A stretch of DNA of 64,000 nucleotides from Micromonospora halotolerans (GTDB taxonomy: Bacteria > Actinomycetota > Actinomycetes > Mycobacteriales > Micromonosporaceae): NCBI RefSeq assembly GCF_032108445.1, contig NZ_CP134876.1, forward strand, positions 5,890,001 through 5,954,000, read 5' to 3'. The notes under the pieces were generated by a model that searched no databases, had not been told where the DNA came from, and worked only from the letters and a program-made list of their open reading frames with translations. Positions 8,384 through 16,913 of the stretch are shown here, in pieces; within the stretch, counting starts at the first letter, position 1, and every line of letters starts with the position of its first letter. The translations under genes were made by a program, and so were the position numbers.

Positions 8384-9615
8384 CGGTCCGCTCCACGCTC
8401 GGGCTCCCCGGACACCGGGAACCGCACGGACACGTGGAAACCACCCTCGCGGCGCGGCCCCGTCTCGGCCGTGCCGCCGAACAGCGCCGCGCGCTCCCGG
8501 ATGCCGACCAGGCCCCATCCCGGTTCCCCGGCCTGCCGGCCCCGGCCGTCCCGGGATCCGTCGTCGGTGACCTCGGCCAGCAGCACCTCGTCGGCGTACG
8601 AGACGACCACCCGGGCGCGGGTGCGGCCCGCGTGTTTGACGACGTTGGTCAGGGCCTCCTGGACGATCCGGTAGACGGTCAGCTCCAGCGCCGCCGGCAG
8701 GCCGGGTGGCAGCTCGCTCCGCTCCAGCGTCACCTCGACCCCCGAGGAGGTCACCTCGGCCACCAGCGCGGGGAGGTCGGCCAGCGTGGGCGCCGGGGCG
8801 GTGTGGCCTTCACCGCGGACCGCGCCGAGCAGCCGGCGCACCTCGCCGAGAGCCGTGCGGCTGACCGTCTCGATCTCGGCCAGGGCCGTGCGGGCCTCGT
8901 CCGGGCGGGTGTCGAACAGCAGGCGCCCGACGCCCGAGCGTACGGCGATGACGCTGAGATTGTGCGAGATCACGTCGTGGACCTCCCGGGAGACCCGGAC
9001 CCGCTCCTCGGCGATGGCGAGCCGGGTGCGCTCGGCCAGCTCCCGGCGTTGCCAGACGGCCATCTCGGTGCGGAAGGCGCGGCGGGTCCGAACCGTGTCG
9101 CCCACCAGCCAACCGACCGCCGCCGCGACCACGTGGACGGCGTTCTCCTGACCGCCGTGCAGCCAGGTCGCCACCCACGCCGAGCAGAAGGTCGTGGCGA
9201 CCACGACCGCCAGGGCTCCGACCGAGACCCGTCGGCTCATCCGGTCCGCCACGGTGTACATGGCCAGGCCCACGGCGGGCCCGGCGTTGCTGCCGAACGG
9301 GGTGTACCCGATGCCGAGGAGGCTGGCGGCCACCGCGCACGCCACCGTGATCGCGAGGACCGGCACCGGCCGCTGTCGCCGGAAGGCCAGCGGAAGGGAG
9401 GCGCCCGCTCCCAGGGCCAGGATCGCCAGCGGTGGATCGTCGCTGAGGCGGGAGCCGAGCAGCTCCGGCCCGGTCAGGCCCACCAGGAGCGCCACCGCGA
9501 CGACGGTGTCGACACGTTGCCAGGCCCCCGGCCCGACTCCGCGAAGCAGCAGCGCGACCCTCCCGCTCGGCGGCAGCGCCACCGTCGGCGCGTCCCTGAG
9601 GTCGCTGTGGCTCAT
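8380..9615 (-). CDS. Sensor histidine kinase (HisKA_3, NarL-partner type)
   Basis: A 411-aa membrane kinase. Five to six hydrophobic segments (~40-165) form the sensor. The dimerisation/phosphoacceptor motif EVHDVISHNLSVIAVRSG contains the phospho-His. The HATPase domain shows the N box (VYRIVQEALTNVVKHAG) and G box (GWGLVGIRERAALFGG). It is the cognate partner of the overlapping response regulator. No extracellular binding domain is evident, so sensing is probably intramembrane. Confidence 0.94.
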   Translation of the reverse strand: MSHSDLRDAPTVALPPSGRVALLLRGVGPGAWQRVDTVVAVALLVGLTGPELLGSRLSDDPPLAILALGAGASLPLAFRRQRPVPVLAITVACAVAASLLGIGYTPFGSNAGPAVGLAMYTVADRMSRRVSVGALAVVVATTFCSAWVATWLHGGQENAVHVVAAAVGWLVGDTVRTRRAFRTEMAVWQRRELAERTRLAIAEERVRVSREVHDVISHNLSVIAVRSGVGRLLFDTRPDEARTALAEIETVSRTALGEVRRLLGAVRGEGHTAPAPTLADLPALVAEVTSSGVEVTLERSELPPGLPAALELTVYRIVQEALTNVVKHAGRTRARVVVSYADEVLLAEVTDDGSRDGRGRQAGEPGWGLVGIRERAALFGGTAETGPRREGGFHVSVRFPVSGEPERGADR

Positions 9616-9838
9616 GCCGCGACGGTACCTGCGCGGGGCGCGCCGGCCATCGATCGTCGGGCCGGGTCACGCCTCCGCCTCCAGGCGTAGGCGGGCCATC
9701 CCGTCGGGCGCTCGACCGATCCCGTTTTCCGGGCTCGCCGCCGATGATCCGCGACCGGCACCGCCACGAGCATGGTGGTTGTCCGGTGGAGGCGTCAGCG
9801 CCGCCCTCGCAACGTGACCTGTCGAGTCGGGAGATCCC

Positions 9839-10405
9839 ATGTGGCCAGCCAGCACCACCACGTTGCCGCACCACCCACCCTCGGACGAGGGCGGTCGGAC
9901 GGGGAGGGACCGGCGCGGCAGGACCGCCGCCGTGCTGGGCTACCAGGCGTACGCCGTCGCGGCGTTGCCCGTGACCGTCCTCGGCCTCGTCTGCGGGCCG
10001 TTCGGCGCCGCCGCGGTCACGGGCCGGATCCCGCGCGAGCTGGCGAGGCGGCTGCTCCGCGTCCAGGTCGGCGCAGCGCGCGGGGCGGACGCCCGGGTGC
10101 CCCTGCGGTACCGCCTGGCCGCGCTGCCCTTCGAGATCGTGTCCTTCGCGCTGCTGGCCCCGGCGTGGGCCGTCTTCATCGCCCGCGGAGTGCTCTATCC
10201 GATCTTCGGCGCGGATCATCTCGCGCAGTCGTGGGGCGGGCCGAGTCTGCCCGGCGCGTGGCTCGCCCATTTCCTCCAGGGGCCACCGCTGCTGCTGGTC
10301 ATCACCGTCGTCCTGTGGCCGGTCCGGAAACGACAGGTCCGCGCCGCCGCCAGACACCTCTCCGGAGAGGCGTCTCACGACCGCCGCCGCTCGGCACGGG
10401 ACTGA
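9839..10405 (+). CDS. Small integral membrane protein (putative sensor-like, unknown function)
   Basis: A 188-aa protein starting at ATG 9839 after a GGGAG site. It has a polar N-terminus of ~35 residues and three to four hydrophobic segments: GYQAYAVAALPVTVLGLVCG, LAALPFEIVSFALLAPAWAVF, and PLLLVITVVLWPV. A positively charged tail follows. The arrangement resembles the membrane domains that accompany actinobacterial histidine kinases. It is divergent from the two-component pair, 223 bp away. I do not recognise a named family with certainty. Confidence 0.7.
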   Translation: MWPASTTTLPHHPPSDEGGRTGRDRRGRTAAVLGYQAYAVAALPVTVLGLVCGPFGAAAVTGRIPRELARRLLRVQVGAARGADARVPLRYRLAALPFEIVSFALLAPAWAVFIARGVLYPIFGADHLAQSWGGPSLPGAWLAHFLQGPPLLLVITVVLWPVRKRQVRAAARHLSGEASHDRRRSARD

Positions 10406-10482
10406 GACCGTCGCCGATGCCTGCCAGACTCCACACCGAAGCGGTGTGCCGGGTGGCACCGGGTCGCGGAGGAGGCAGCGTG

Positions 10483-11097
10483 ATGTTTCGCCGATCGGAG
10501 CGACCGGACGTCGCCGCGCTCAGGGCGAGATTCCTCGCCAACCGGGAGAAGGTCAGGTCGTGGATCGGCGCTTGGGACTGCCCCGAGGTCGAGTGGCCGG
10601 AATTCGCCGAGATCCCGCTCCCCTGGGTGGTGCGGCGGGCGGATGAGCGGATGTGGCTGGAGCGGCACGCCCCGTTCCTGGACGAGTACGGGTGGATACT
10701 GGAGGCCCGGCCGGTGGCGCAGGGCATCAGCCAGGTCGCCGCGCACTGGCAGTTCGGCGAGGGACACCGGTTCGACCGCCTGGACATCGAATTCCGGAGC
10801 GTCGCCGACCCGCCGTACCTGGCGGAGAAGCTCGCCCTGGCAGCGCACGCGGCCGACCTGTCGGGCTGGCGGGAGGAAGACCTGCCGGGTGTGTACGCCT
10901 GGCTCTTCGAGGGGATCGACAGCCGCCCGATGGGTGAGATGGTGCGCGGGCAGCAGCGGAGCGGGTTCATCCTGTTCCAGCTCACCCGTTGGCCGCACAG
11001 CAGGACCGAGATCAACGTGCGTCTGCGGATGACCCTGACCGACACGGCCATGGATGGCACTCCGTTGACCAGCACGGGCGAGACGCCTCCGGCGTGA
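10483..11097 (+). CDS. Uncharacterised cytoplasmic protein
   Basis: A 204-aa soluble protein. A strong GGAGGAGG site precedes GTG/ATG (10480/10483). It is rich in Trp and charged residues (SWIGAWDCPEVEWPEFAEIPLPWVVRRADERMW), and the second half ends in beta strands (SGFILFQLTRWPHSRTEINVRLRMTL). There are no membrane segments, signal or motif I can assign. Coding is supported by strong start signals and by codon-position GC bias like its neighbours. Confidence 0.65.
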   Translation: MFRRSERPDVAALRARFLANREKVRSWIGAWDCPEVEWPEFAEIPLPWVVRRADERMWLERHAPFLDEYGWILEARPVAQGISQVAAHWQFGEGHRFDRLDIEFRSVADPPYLAEKLALAAHAADLSGWREEDLPGVYAWLFEGIDSRPMGEMVRGQQRSGFILFQLTRWPHSRTEINVRLRMTLTDTAMDGTPLTSTGETPPA

Positions 11098-11150
11098 CAC
11101 CGGAGACCACCCGTGCGCAGCCGGGGTCCGGCAGGATTCTCGGCGAAGAG

Positions 11151-11177
11151 TGTCGGATCGAGGCGGCGGCGTTCGTA
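11151..11177 (+). promoter_or_regulatory. Candidate ECF42-type promoter upstream of the YCII/sigma pair
   Basis: TGTCGG (11151-11156) followed 17 nt later by CGTA (11174-11177) resembles the TGTCGA / CGWC motif I recall for ECF42 sigma factors. It lies ~55 nt before the YCII start. Two mismatches make this tentative. Confidence 0.3.
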
Positions 11178-11232
11178 GCAGGGGTGTGAGGCGCCCCGAC
11201 GGGCGGACGCAGGACGACAGGAGATGACCCCG

Positions 11233-11562
11233 ATGGCGCAGTACCTGATTTCCGTGCTCCACGACACGACCGACCTCGCCACCGCGGAGGAGATGGCCGC
11301 GATCGACGCCTTCAACACGCAGCTCCAGGCCGACGGCCACTGGGTCTTCGCCGGCGGGCTCGCGGCGCCCGGCACGGCCACCGTCGTCGACGGCCGGCAC
11401 GCGGAGCCGGTCTTCACCGACGGGCCCTATGTGGAGTCGAAGGAACACGTCATCGGTTTCTGGATCATCGACGCCCCCCACCTCGACCTGGCGCTCCGGC
11501 TCGCCGCCCTGGGATCCAGGCACTGCAACCGGCGGGTCGAGCTCCGGCCGTTCCTGGGTTGA
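11233..11562 (+). CDS. YCII-related (DGPF-domain) protein
   Basis: I start the protein at ATG 11233 because AGGAG lies 9 nt upstream; an ATG at 11224 abuts that site too closely. The ~109-aa product shows the ferredoxin-like YCII fold with the family signature FTDGPYVESKEHVIGFWII and a closing ELRPF. DGPF proteins are the conserved partners and proposed outputs of ECF42 sigma factors. Its TGA overlaps the sigma-factor ATG by one base, so the two are coupled. Confidence 0.88.
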   Translation: MAQYLISVLHDTTDLATAEEMAAIDAFNTQLQADGHWVFAGGLAAPGTATVVDGRHAEPVFTDGPYVESKEHVIGFWIIDAPHLDLALRLAALGSRHCNRRVELRPFLG

Positions 11563-12782
11563 TGAGCGACGTCGGCGAGCTGATCACCCGGGTCCATCGC
11601 GCGGAGTGGGCCCGGCTGGTCGCGTCCCTGGCCGGACGCTTCGGTGACCTCGACATCGCCGAGGAGATGGCCGCCGAGGCGTTCGCGACCGCCGTCGAGC
11701 GCTGGCCGGTCGACGGGGTCCCGCCGGTTCCGGGCGCGTGGCTCACCACCACCGCGCATCGCAAGGCCATCGACCGGCTCCGGCGCGAGGTCAGGCGCGA
11801 GGAGAAGCACAGGGAGGCGCTGATGCTGTCCGCCGCCGCCGAGCCGCTCGGCGCCATCGACGACGATCGGCTCCGCCTCGTCTTCACCTGCTGCCATCCC
11901 GCTCTCGCCATGGAGGTACGGATCGCGCTGACCCTGCGGATGGTCGGCGGGCTCACCGTGCCCGAGATTGCCCGCGCGTTCCTGGTCCAGGAGACCGCCA
12001 TGAGCCGGCGGATCACCCGCGCGAAGGCGAAGATCAAGGCGGCGAGGATCCCCTACGGCGTGCCGTTGCGTGAGGACCTCCCGGCCCGGGTCACCGGGGT
12101 GCTCGCCGTCCTCTACCTGATCTTCAACGAGGGCTACCTGGCCTCGGACCCCGGGAAGGAGGCGGTCCGCGCCGACCTGACCGCCGAGGCGATCCGGCTG
12201 ACCCGACTCGTCCGTGCCCTCATGCCGGCGGACGGCGAGGTCGCCGGCCTCCTGGCGCTGATGCTCCTCACGGAGGCCCGGCGGGCCGCTCGGGTGTCGG
12301 CGAGCGGTGAGCTCGTCACCCTCGCCGAACAGGACCGCGGCGCCTGGGACCGCGAGCTGATCGCCGAGGGCCACGCCCTGGTCCGCGCGCGCCTCGCCTC
12401 CGGCCAGGCGCCGGGGCGCTACCAGATCCTCGCCGCGATCAACGCCGTCCACACCGACGCCCGCGACGTCCGCGACACCGACTGGTCGCAGGTCGTCGCG
12501 CTCTACAACCGGTTGGTCCGCCTCGACCCCTCGCCGATCGTGCGGCTCAACCGGGCGATCGCGGTCGCGGAGCTCGACGGCCCGGAGGTCGCCCTGGCGG
12601 AGGTGGACGGTCTGCCGCTGGAGGGCTACCACGCCTTCCACGCCACCCGGGCGGACCTCCTGCGCCGGCTGGGCCGCAGCGAGGAGTCGCGGGCCGCGTA
12701 CGACCGGGCCATCGGGCTGGCCGGCAACACCGCCGAGACGGCGTACCTCGTCCGTCGCCGCGACCAGCTGGCCGGGGCCTGA
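11562..12782 (+). CDS. ECF42-like RNA polymerase sigma factor with long C-terminal extension
   Basis: The protein is 406 aa from ATG 11562. Sigma region 2 spans ~6-75 (HRAEWARLVASLAGRFGDLDIAEEMAAEAFATAVERWP). Region 4 spans ~115-165 (VRIALTLRMVGGLTVPEIARAFLVQETAMSRRITRAKAKIK). A ~230-residue helical, TPR-like C-terminal region follows (YNRLVRLDPSPIVRLNRAIAVAELDGPEVAL..., RRLGRSEESRAAYDRAIGLA). This architecture and the adjacent DGPF gene define the ECF42 group. No anti-sigma gene is present; in this group the C-terminal extension is thought to modulate activity. Confidence 0.92.
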   Translation: MSDVGELITRVHRAEWARLVASLAGRFGDLDIAEEMAAEAFATAVERWPVDGVPPVPGAWLTTTAHRKAIDRLRREVRREEKHREALMLSAAAEPLGAIDDDRLRLVFTCCHPALAMEVRIALTLRMVGGLTVPEIARAFLVQETAMSRRITRAKAKIKAARIPYGVPLREDLPARVTGVLAVLYLIFNEGYLASDPGKEAVRADLTAEAIRLTRLVRALMPADGEVAGLLALMLLTEARRAARVSASGELVTLAEQDRGAWDRELIAEGHALVRARLASGQAPGRYQILAAINAVHTDARDVRDTDWSQVVALYNRLVRLDPSPIVRLNRAIAVAELDGPEVALAEVDGLPLEGYHAFHATRADLLRRLGRSEESRAAYDRAIGLAGNTAETAYLVRRRDQLAGA

Positions 12783-12850
12783 ATCGCCGATCCGATGAGC
12801 GGGACGGTTGGCCGTAGCGGCCTGACGCCGCGTCGTGCCATCCTGGCCGG

Positions 12851-13696
12851 ATGCGGGTCGCCTCGCTTCACACGTACCCCGTGAAGGGGTGCCGCCGGAT
12901 GGACCGCGACACGGCGCGGGTCGAGCCGTGGGGCCTGGACGGCGACCGGCGCTGGCTGATCGTGGACGAGCACGGGGTCGGCCTGACCCAGCGCGAGCAC
13001 CGGGAACTGGTGACGGTGCGGGCGGTGTCCCGGCCGGGTGGGCTGATCCTGGACGCGCCGGGGCTGTCCCCGCTCGAGCTGGCCGAACCGGTCGGCGGCG
13101 AGGCGATCCGGGTCCGGGTGTTCCGGGGGCGGCCACCCGCGCCGGCGCGCGCCGCCGGCCCCGCGGCGGACGACTGGCTCCACCGGCTGCTGGGGCGCGC
13201 CGCCCGGCTGGTCTGGCTCGGCGACCCCACCGGCAACCGCGTTCCCTGGCCGGTTCCGGCCGGGTCCGGCGCCGAGCTGAGCTTCGCCGACGGCACCCCG
13301 CTGCTGCTGGCCAACGCCGCGTCGCTGGACGCGTTCAACGGCTGGCTGCTGGAGTCGGGCAGCCCCGAGGGTCCGCTGCCGATGAGCCGGTTCCGTCCCA
13401 ACCTGGTGGTCAGCGGCGCCGCGCCGTGGGCCGAGGCCGGGTGGGTGGGCCGGCGGATCAGGATCGGCGGGGCGGTGTTCCACGGCGTCAACGAGTGTGA
13501 CCGCTGTCTGGTGGCGACGATCGACCAGGAGACCGGGGAGCGGGGGCGGGAGCCGCTCCCGATGCTCGCCGCCCGGCGGAACGTCGGCCAGAAGCTTCTC
13601 TTCGGGCTGCAGATGGTGGTGCGGGCCGAACCGGGCGGGTCCTCCCGCGACGGTCGTACGGTCAGCGTCGGTGACGCCGTCGAGGTGCTGGACTGA
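12851..13696 (+). CDS. MOSC-domain protein (YcbX/mARC-like)
   Basis: A 281-aa protein with an N-terminal MOSC beta-barrel domain (SLHTYPVKGCRRMDRDTARVEPWGLDGDRRWLIVDE) and a C-terminal MOSC domain (MSRFRPNLVVSG, CDRCLVATIDQETG). The Cys in NECDRC is the expected molybdenum ligand. Relatives are molybdenum-cofactor enzymes that reduce N-hydroxylated bases and similar substrates with an electron-transfer partner; no fused ferredoxin domain is present. It starts at ATG 12851, 68 bp after the ECF42 gene on the same strand. Confidence 0.88.
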   Translation: MRVASLHTYPVKGCRRMDRDTARVEPWGLDGDRRWLIVDEHGVGLTQREHRELVTVRAVSRPGGLILDAPGLSPLELAEPVGGEAIRVRVFRGRPPAPARAAGPAADDWLHRLLGRAARLVWLGDPTGNRVPWPVPAGSGAELSFADGTPLLLANAASLDAFNGWLLESGSPEGPLPMSRFRPNLVVSGAAPWAEAGWVGRRIRIGGAVFHGVNECDRCLVATIDQETGERGREPLPMLAARRNVGQKLLFGLQMVVRAEPGGSSRDGRTVSVGDAVEVLD

Positions 13697-13704
13697 CCCG
13701 AACC

Positions 13705-13729
13705 ACTTTCGTCGCGCCGGGACGAAAGT
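13705..13729 (+). promoter_or_regulatory. Inverted repeat upstream of the TIM-barrel gene (possible operator)
   Basis: ACTTTCGTC and GACGAAAGT form perfect 9-bp arms with a 7-nt loop. They sit 8 bp after the MOSC stop and ~95 bp before the next start. The repeat could be an operator or a weak terminator; there is no T-run. Confidence 0.45.
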
Positions 13730-13753
13730 ATCGCCGCCGTCAATGAAAGCTAT

Positions 13754-13769
13754 GGACATTCCCATGTCC
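13754..13769 (+). promoter_or_regulatory. Short inverted repeat in the TIM-barrel leader/promoter
   Basis: GGACAT-TCCC-ATGTCC lies in a locally AT-richer stretch 55 bp before the ATG. It may be a second regulatory site of the same gene. Confidence 0.3.
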
Positions 13770-13824
13770 CTTTTGTAGCGTCGGCCACGTACACGATGCG
13801 CGTAACCCTCGAGAAGGAGACGCC

Positions 13825-14769
13825 ATGTGTTACGGACACGATGGGATGGCCGCACTGCGGCGCTCCGTCGACCGGCGCAGCCTGCTGCGCGGCTCGCTGG
13901 CCGCCCTCGCCGGCATCGGGCTCGCGTCGTCCGGCGTCGGCGCGACGGCCGCGACGGCCACCGGTCACCAGACCGGGCGGCGCCACGTGCCGCCGGGCCT
14001 GATCAGCATCCAGCTGTGGACGGTGCGCGACGCCCTGTCGGGCCCGCCCGGCTACGACGCCACCCTCGCCCACCTCGCCCGGATCGGGTACCCGCGCGTG
14101 GAGCTGGCGCTCGGCTACTTCGGCCACACCGCCGCCCAGCTGCGCCGGTTCCTCGACGGCATCGGCATCCGGGCCAGCTCGAGCCACGACGGGCTCAGCG
14201 CCAGTCCCGCCGAGCTGGAGCAGAAGATCGAGAACGCGGTCACCCTGGGGCAGCAGTTCCTGGTGGTGCCGTACCTGTACTCCGAGAACGCGGACGACTG
14301 GAAGCGTTGGGCCGAGCAGATGAACGTGGAGGCCGCCGCGGCGCGGGCGGCCGGCCTGCGCTACGGCTACCACAACCACGCCCACGAGTTCACCATCGAC
14401 CTGGGCAACGGCCGGCGCCCCTGGGACGTGCTGACCGGGGAACTCGACCCCCGGCTCGTCCATCTGGAGGTCGACCTCTACTGGGCGGTCACCGGCGGCA
14501 TCACCTCCGGCGACGGGGTCGCCGACCCCGAGGGCTTCACGCTCGACGTCATCCGCTCGGCGCCGCAGCGCGTCCTGCAGTTCCACGTCAAGGACCGCGA
14601 CGGGTCCACCGGCGACATGGCCGACCTGGGCGCCGGGACCATCGACTTCGCCCGGGTCTTCCGGGAGCACTCGGTGCTGGAGTACATCGTCGAGAACGAC
14701 ACGCCGGACGTGACGCCGCAGCAGACCGCCGAGGTCGGTTACCGCTACCTGCGCAGGCTGCGGTTCTGA
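13825..14769 (+). CDS. TAT-exported sugar phosphate isomerase/epimerase-like TIM-barrel protein
   Basis: A 314-aa protein from ATG 13825 (AAGGAGA upstream). The twin-arginine signal DRRSLLRGSLAALAGIGLASS is followed by the AP_endonuc_2/xylose-isomerase-like barrel (~58-314). Likely metal ligands and barrel motifs are visible: RVELAL, YGYHNHAHEF, HLEVDLYWAVTGG, QFHVKDRDG and EYIVENDTPD. Exported members of this family occur in carbohydrate metabolism, but the substrate is unknown. Export by TAT fits a protein that folds around its metal in the cytoplasm. It is followed by a strong hairpin, so it is probably monocistronic. Confidence 0.88.
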   Translation: MCYGHDGMAALRRSVDRRSLLRGSLAALAGIGLASSGVGATAATATGHQTGRRHVPPGLISIQLWTVRDALSGPPGYDATLAHLARIGYPRVELALGYFGHTAAQLRRFLDGIGIRASSSHDGLSASPAELEQKIENAVTLGQQFLVVPYLYSENADDWKRWAEQMNVEAAAARAAGLRYGYHNHAHEFTIDLGNGRRPWDVLTGELDPRLVHLEVDLYWAVTGGITSGDGVADPEGFTLDVIRSAPQRVLQFHVKDRDGSTGDMADLGAGTIDFARVFREHSVLEYIVENDTPDVTPQQTAEVGYRYLRRLRF

Positions 14770-14782
14770 CCCACCAGGTGCC

Positions 14783-14847
14783 GCCGGACACCGGGGCCGA
14801 CGTCCGGTTCGACAGGAGCCCGCCGATCGTCGGCCCCGGTGTCCGGC
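14783..14847. terminator. Long-stem hairpin terminator
   Basis: Perfect 20-bp inverted arms (14783-14802 and 14828-14847) with a 25-nt loop begin 13 bp after the TIM-barrel stop. Confidence 0.65.
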
Positions 14848-14925
14848 ACCCACCGTCCGCGCCGGCGACCCGTCGGGCACGGCGATCGCGCGGAACTGTC
14901 GGAGGGGCGGCGTAGCGTCCCGCAC

Positions 14926-15393
14926 GTGACCGATCGCGGCGACGTCCCACCCGAGATCCTCGATCGGCTCCGGCCCGTCTGTCTCGGCCTGCCCGAGACC
15001 TACGAGGAACCGGCGTGGGTGGGCACCCGGTGGCGGATCCGCAAGCGGACCTTCGCCCACGTGCTCACCGTCGACTCCGACCACCAGGCCGCCCGCGCCG
15101 GCGCCGGCGACGAGCCCGTCTGCGTGCTCACGTTCCGCTCCCCCGGCGACGAGATCGCCGGGCTGCTCGCCGGCGGGCTCCCGTTCTACAAGCCCGACTG
15201 GGGCGCCGACGTCGTCGGCATGGTGCTCGACGACGGGACCGACTGGGACGAGGTCGGCGACCTGCTCACCGAGAGCTACTGCGTCCTGGCCCCGAAGAAG
15301 CTGGCCGCGCTGGTCGACCGGCCGGCCGAGCCGTCGGGCCCGGGACAGCCGTCGAGCAGCCCTGGCGCGGGCCGGCACATGCTGCCAGGCTGA
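14926..15393 (+). CDS. MmcQ/YjbR-family protein
   Basis: The protein is ~155 aa from GTG 14926. The CyaY-like YjbR fold is recognisable: [91 protein letters not shown]. Members are described as DNA-binding or as general housekeeping proteins of unknown role. The last ~25 residues are low complexity. The stop is 6 bp before the sthA start, so the two may be co-transcribed. Confidence 0.85.
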   Translation: MTDRGDVPPEILDRLRPVCLGLPETYEEPAWVGTRWRIRKRTFAHVLTVDSDHQAARAGAGDEPVCVLTFRSPGDEIAGLLAGGLPFYKPDWGADVVGMVLDDGTDWDEVGDLLTESYCVLAPKKLAALVDRPAEPSGPGQPSSSPGAGRHMLPG

Positions 15394-15398
15394 CGACT

Positions 15399-16801
15399 GT
15401 GTACGACTACGACCTGCTGGTGCTGGGCTCCGGACCGAGCGGTCAGAAGGCCGCGATCGCCGCGGCCAAGCTGGGCCGGCGGGTCGGCATCGTGGACCGC
15501 CGCGACATGATCGGCGGAGTGTGCATCAACACCGGCACCGTCCCGTCGAAGACGCTGCGCGAGGCCGTCCTCTACCTCACGGGCCTGAGCCAGCGCGACC
15601 TCTACGGCAGCAGCTACCGGGTCAAGGACGAGATCACGGTCAGCGACCTGGCCGCCCAGACCCAGCACGTGATCAGCCGGCAGACGGATGTCATCCGCAA
15701 CCAGTTGGCCCGCAACCGGGTCGCGATGATCACCGGCACGGGCCGGTTCGCCGACGCGCACGCGGTCTGGGTCGACGGCGGCTCCGGCCGGGAGTCCCGG
15801 GTCACCTTCGACAAGATCGTCATCGCCGCCGGCACCCGGCCGGCCCGCCCGGACAGCGTCGACTTCGACGACCGGACCATCGTGGACTCCGACGGGGTCA
15901 TCAACCTCCAGGCCGTACCCCGCAGCATGGTCGTGGTCGGCGCCGGCGTGATCGGCATGGAGTACGCGTCCCTGTTCGCCGCGCTCGGCACCAAGGTGAC
16001 CGTCGTGGAGCGCCGCGACCGGATGCTCGACTTCTGCGACGAGGAGATCGTCGAGTCGCTCAAGTACCACCTGCGGGACCTGTCCGTGACGTTCCGCTTC
16101 GGCGAGGAGGTCGCCGCGGTGGAGAAGCACCGGACCGCTGCGCTGTGCGTCCTGAAGAGCGGCAAGAAGATCGTCGCCGACACGGTCATGTACTCGGCCG
16201 GCCGCCAGGGCCAGACCGACGACCTGGCGCTGGGGGCGGCCGGGCTGGCGGCGGACCACCGGGGCCGGATCCAGGTCGACGCGACCTACCGCACGGCGGT
16301 CGACAACATCTACGCGGTCGGCGACGTCAGGGTTTCCCGGCGCTGGCGTCCACCTCGATGGAGCAGGGTCGGCTGGCCGCGCAGCACGCCTGCGGCGAGC
16401 CGGTGCGCGCCATGCCCGAGCTGCAACCGATCGGCATCTACACGATCCCGGAGATCAGCTTCGTTGGGCGGACCGAGGAGGAGCTGACCGACAGCTCGAC
16501 CCCGTTCGAGGTGGGCATCGCCCGCTACCGCGAGCTGGCCCGCGGCCAGATCGTGGGCGACTCGTACGGCATGTTGAAGCTGCTCGTCTCGCCCGAGGAC
16601 GGGCGGCTGCTCGGCGTGCACGTGTTCGGCACCGGGGCCACCGAGATCGTCCACGTCGGGCAGGCGGTGATGGGCTGCGGGGGCACCGTCGACTACCTGG
16701 TGGACGCGGTGTTCAACTACCCGACGCTGGCCGAGGCGTACAAGGTGGCGGCCCTGGACGCCGCCAACAAGATCCGCAACATCACCCGGATCGACGGCTG
16801 A
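15399..16801 (+). pseudogene. sthA: Soluble pyridine nucleotide transhydrogenase, interrupted by a -1 frameshift
   Basis: The reading begins at GTG 15399 with [25 protein letters not shown] (FAD site). It continues through [24 protein letters not shown], the SthA signature in which the second redox Cys is replaced by Thr, and the NAD site [20 protein letters not shown]. After YAVGDV (16320-16328) the frame changes, and the next frame resumes with [18 protein letters not shown] and a full dimerisation domain to TGA 16801. Two bases (16329-16330) stand where one Ile codon is expected, so exactly one nucleotide is missing. Total length equals the normal ~467 codons. As written, the product would be truncated; a sequencing error is an alternative. 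Confidence 0.9.
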
Positions 16802-16831
16802 CGGTGCCGCAGGGACGGACGGCCGCGCCCG

Positions 16832-16843
16832 TGACAAATGTCA
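16832..16843 (+). promoter_or_regulatory. Small palindrome upstream of the methyltransferase gene
   Basis: TGACA-AA-TGTCA lies 70 bp before the ATG at 16914 and 31 bp after the sthA stop. The form is typical of operators, but no regulator is adjacent. Confidence 0.3.
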
Positions 16844-16913
16844 GCGGCGGCGGGCCGTGCCGGACGTTACCGTCGGCCGCGGAGCCGACCTCTTCGCGCG
16901 AGAGAAGGACCCG

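Noticed and set aside
9667..9861. 64-codon minus-strand open frame in the gap before the small membrane protein
   Set aside because: No ribosome-binding site, low complexity, and it overlaps the start of the well-supported plus-strand gene at 9839.
16320..16340. Programmed ribosomal frameshift in sthA
   Set aside because: No slippery heptamer or downstream structure is apparent, and SthA families are not known to use recoding; a mutation or sequencing error is simpler.
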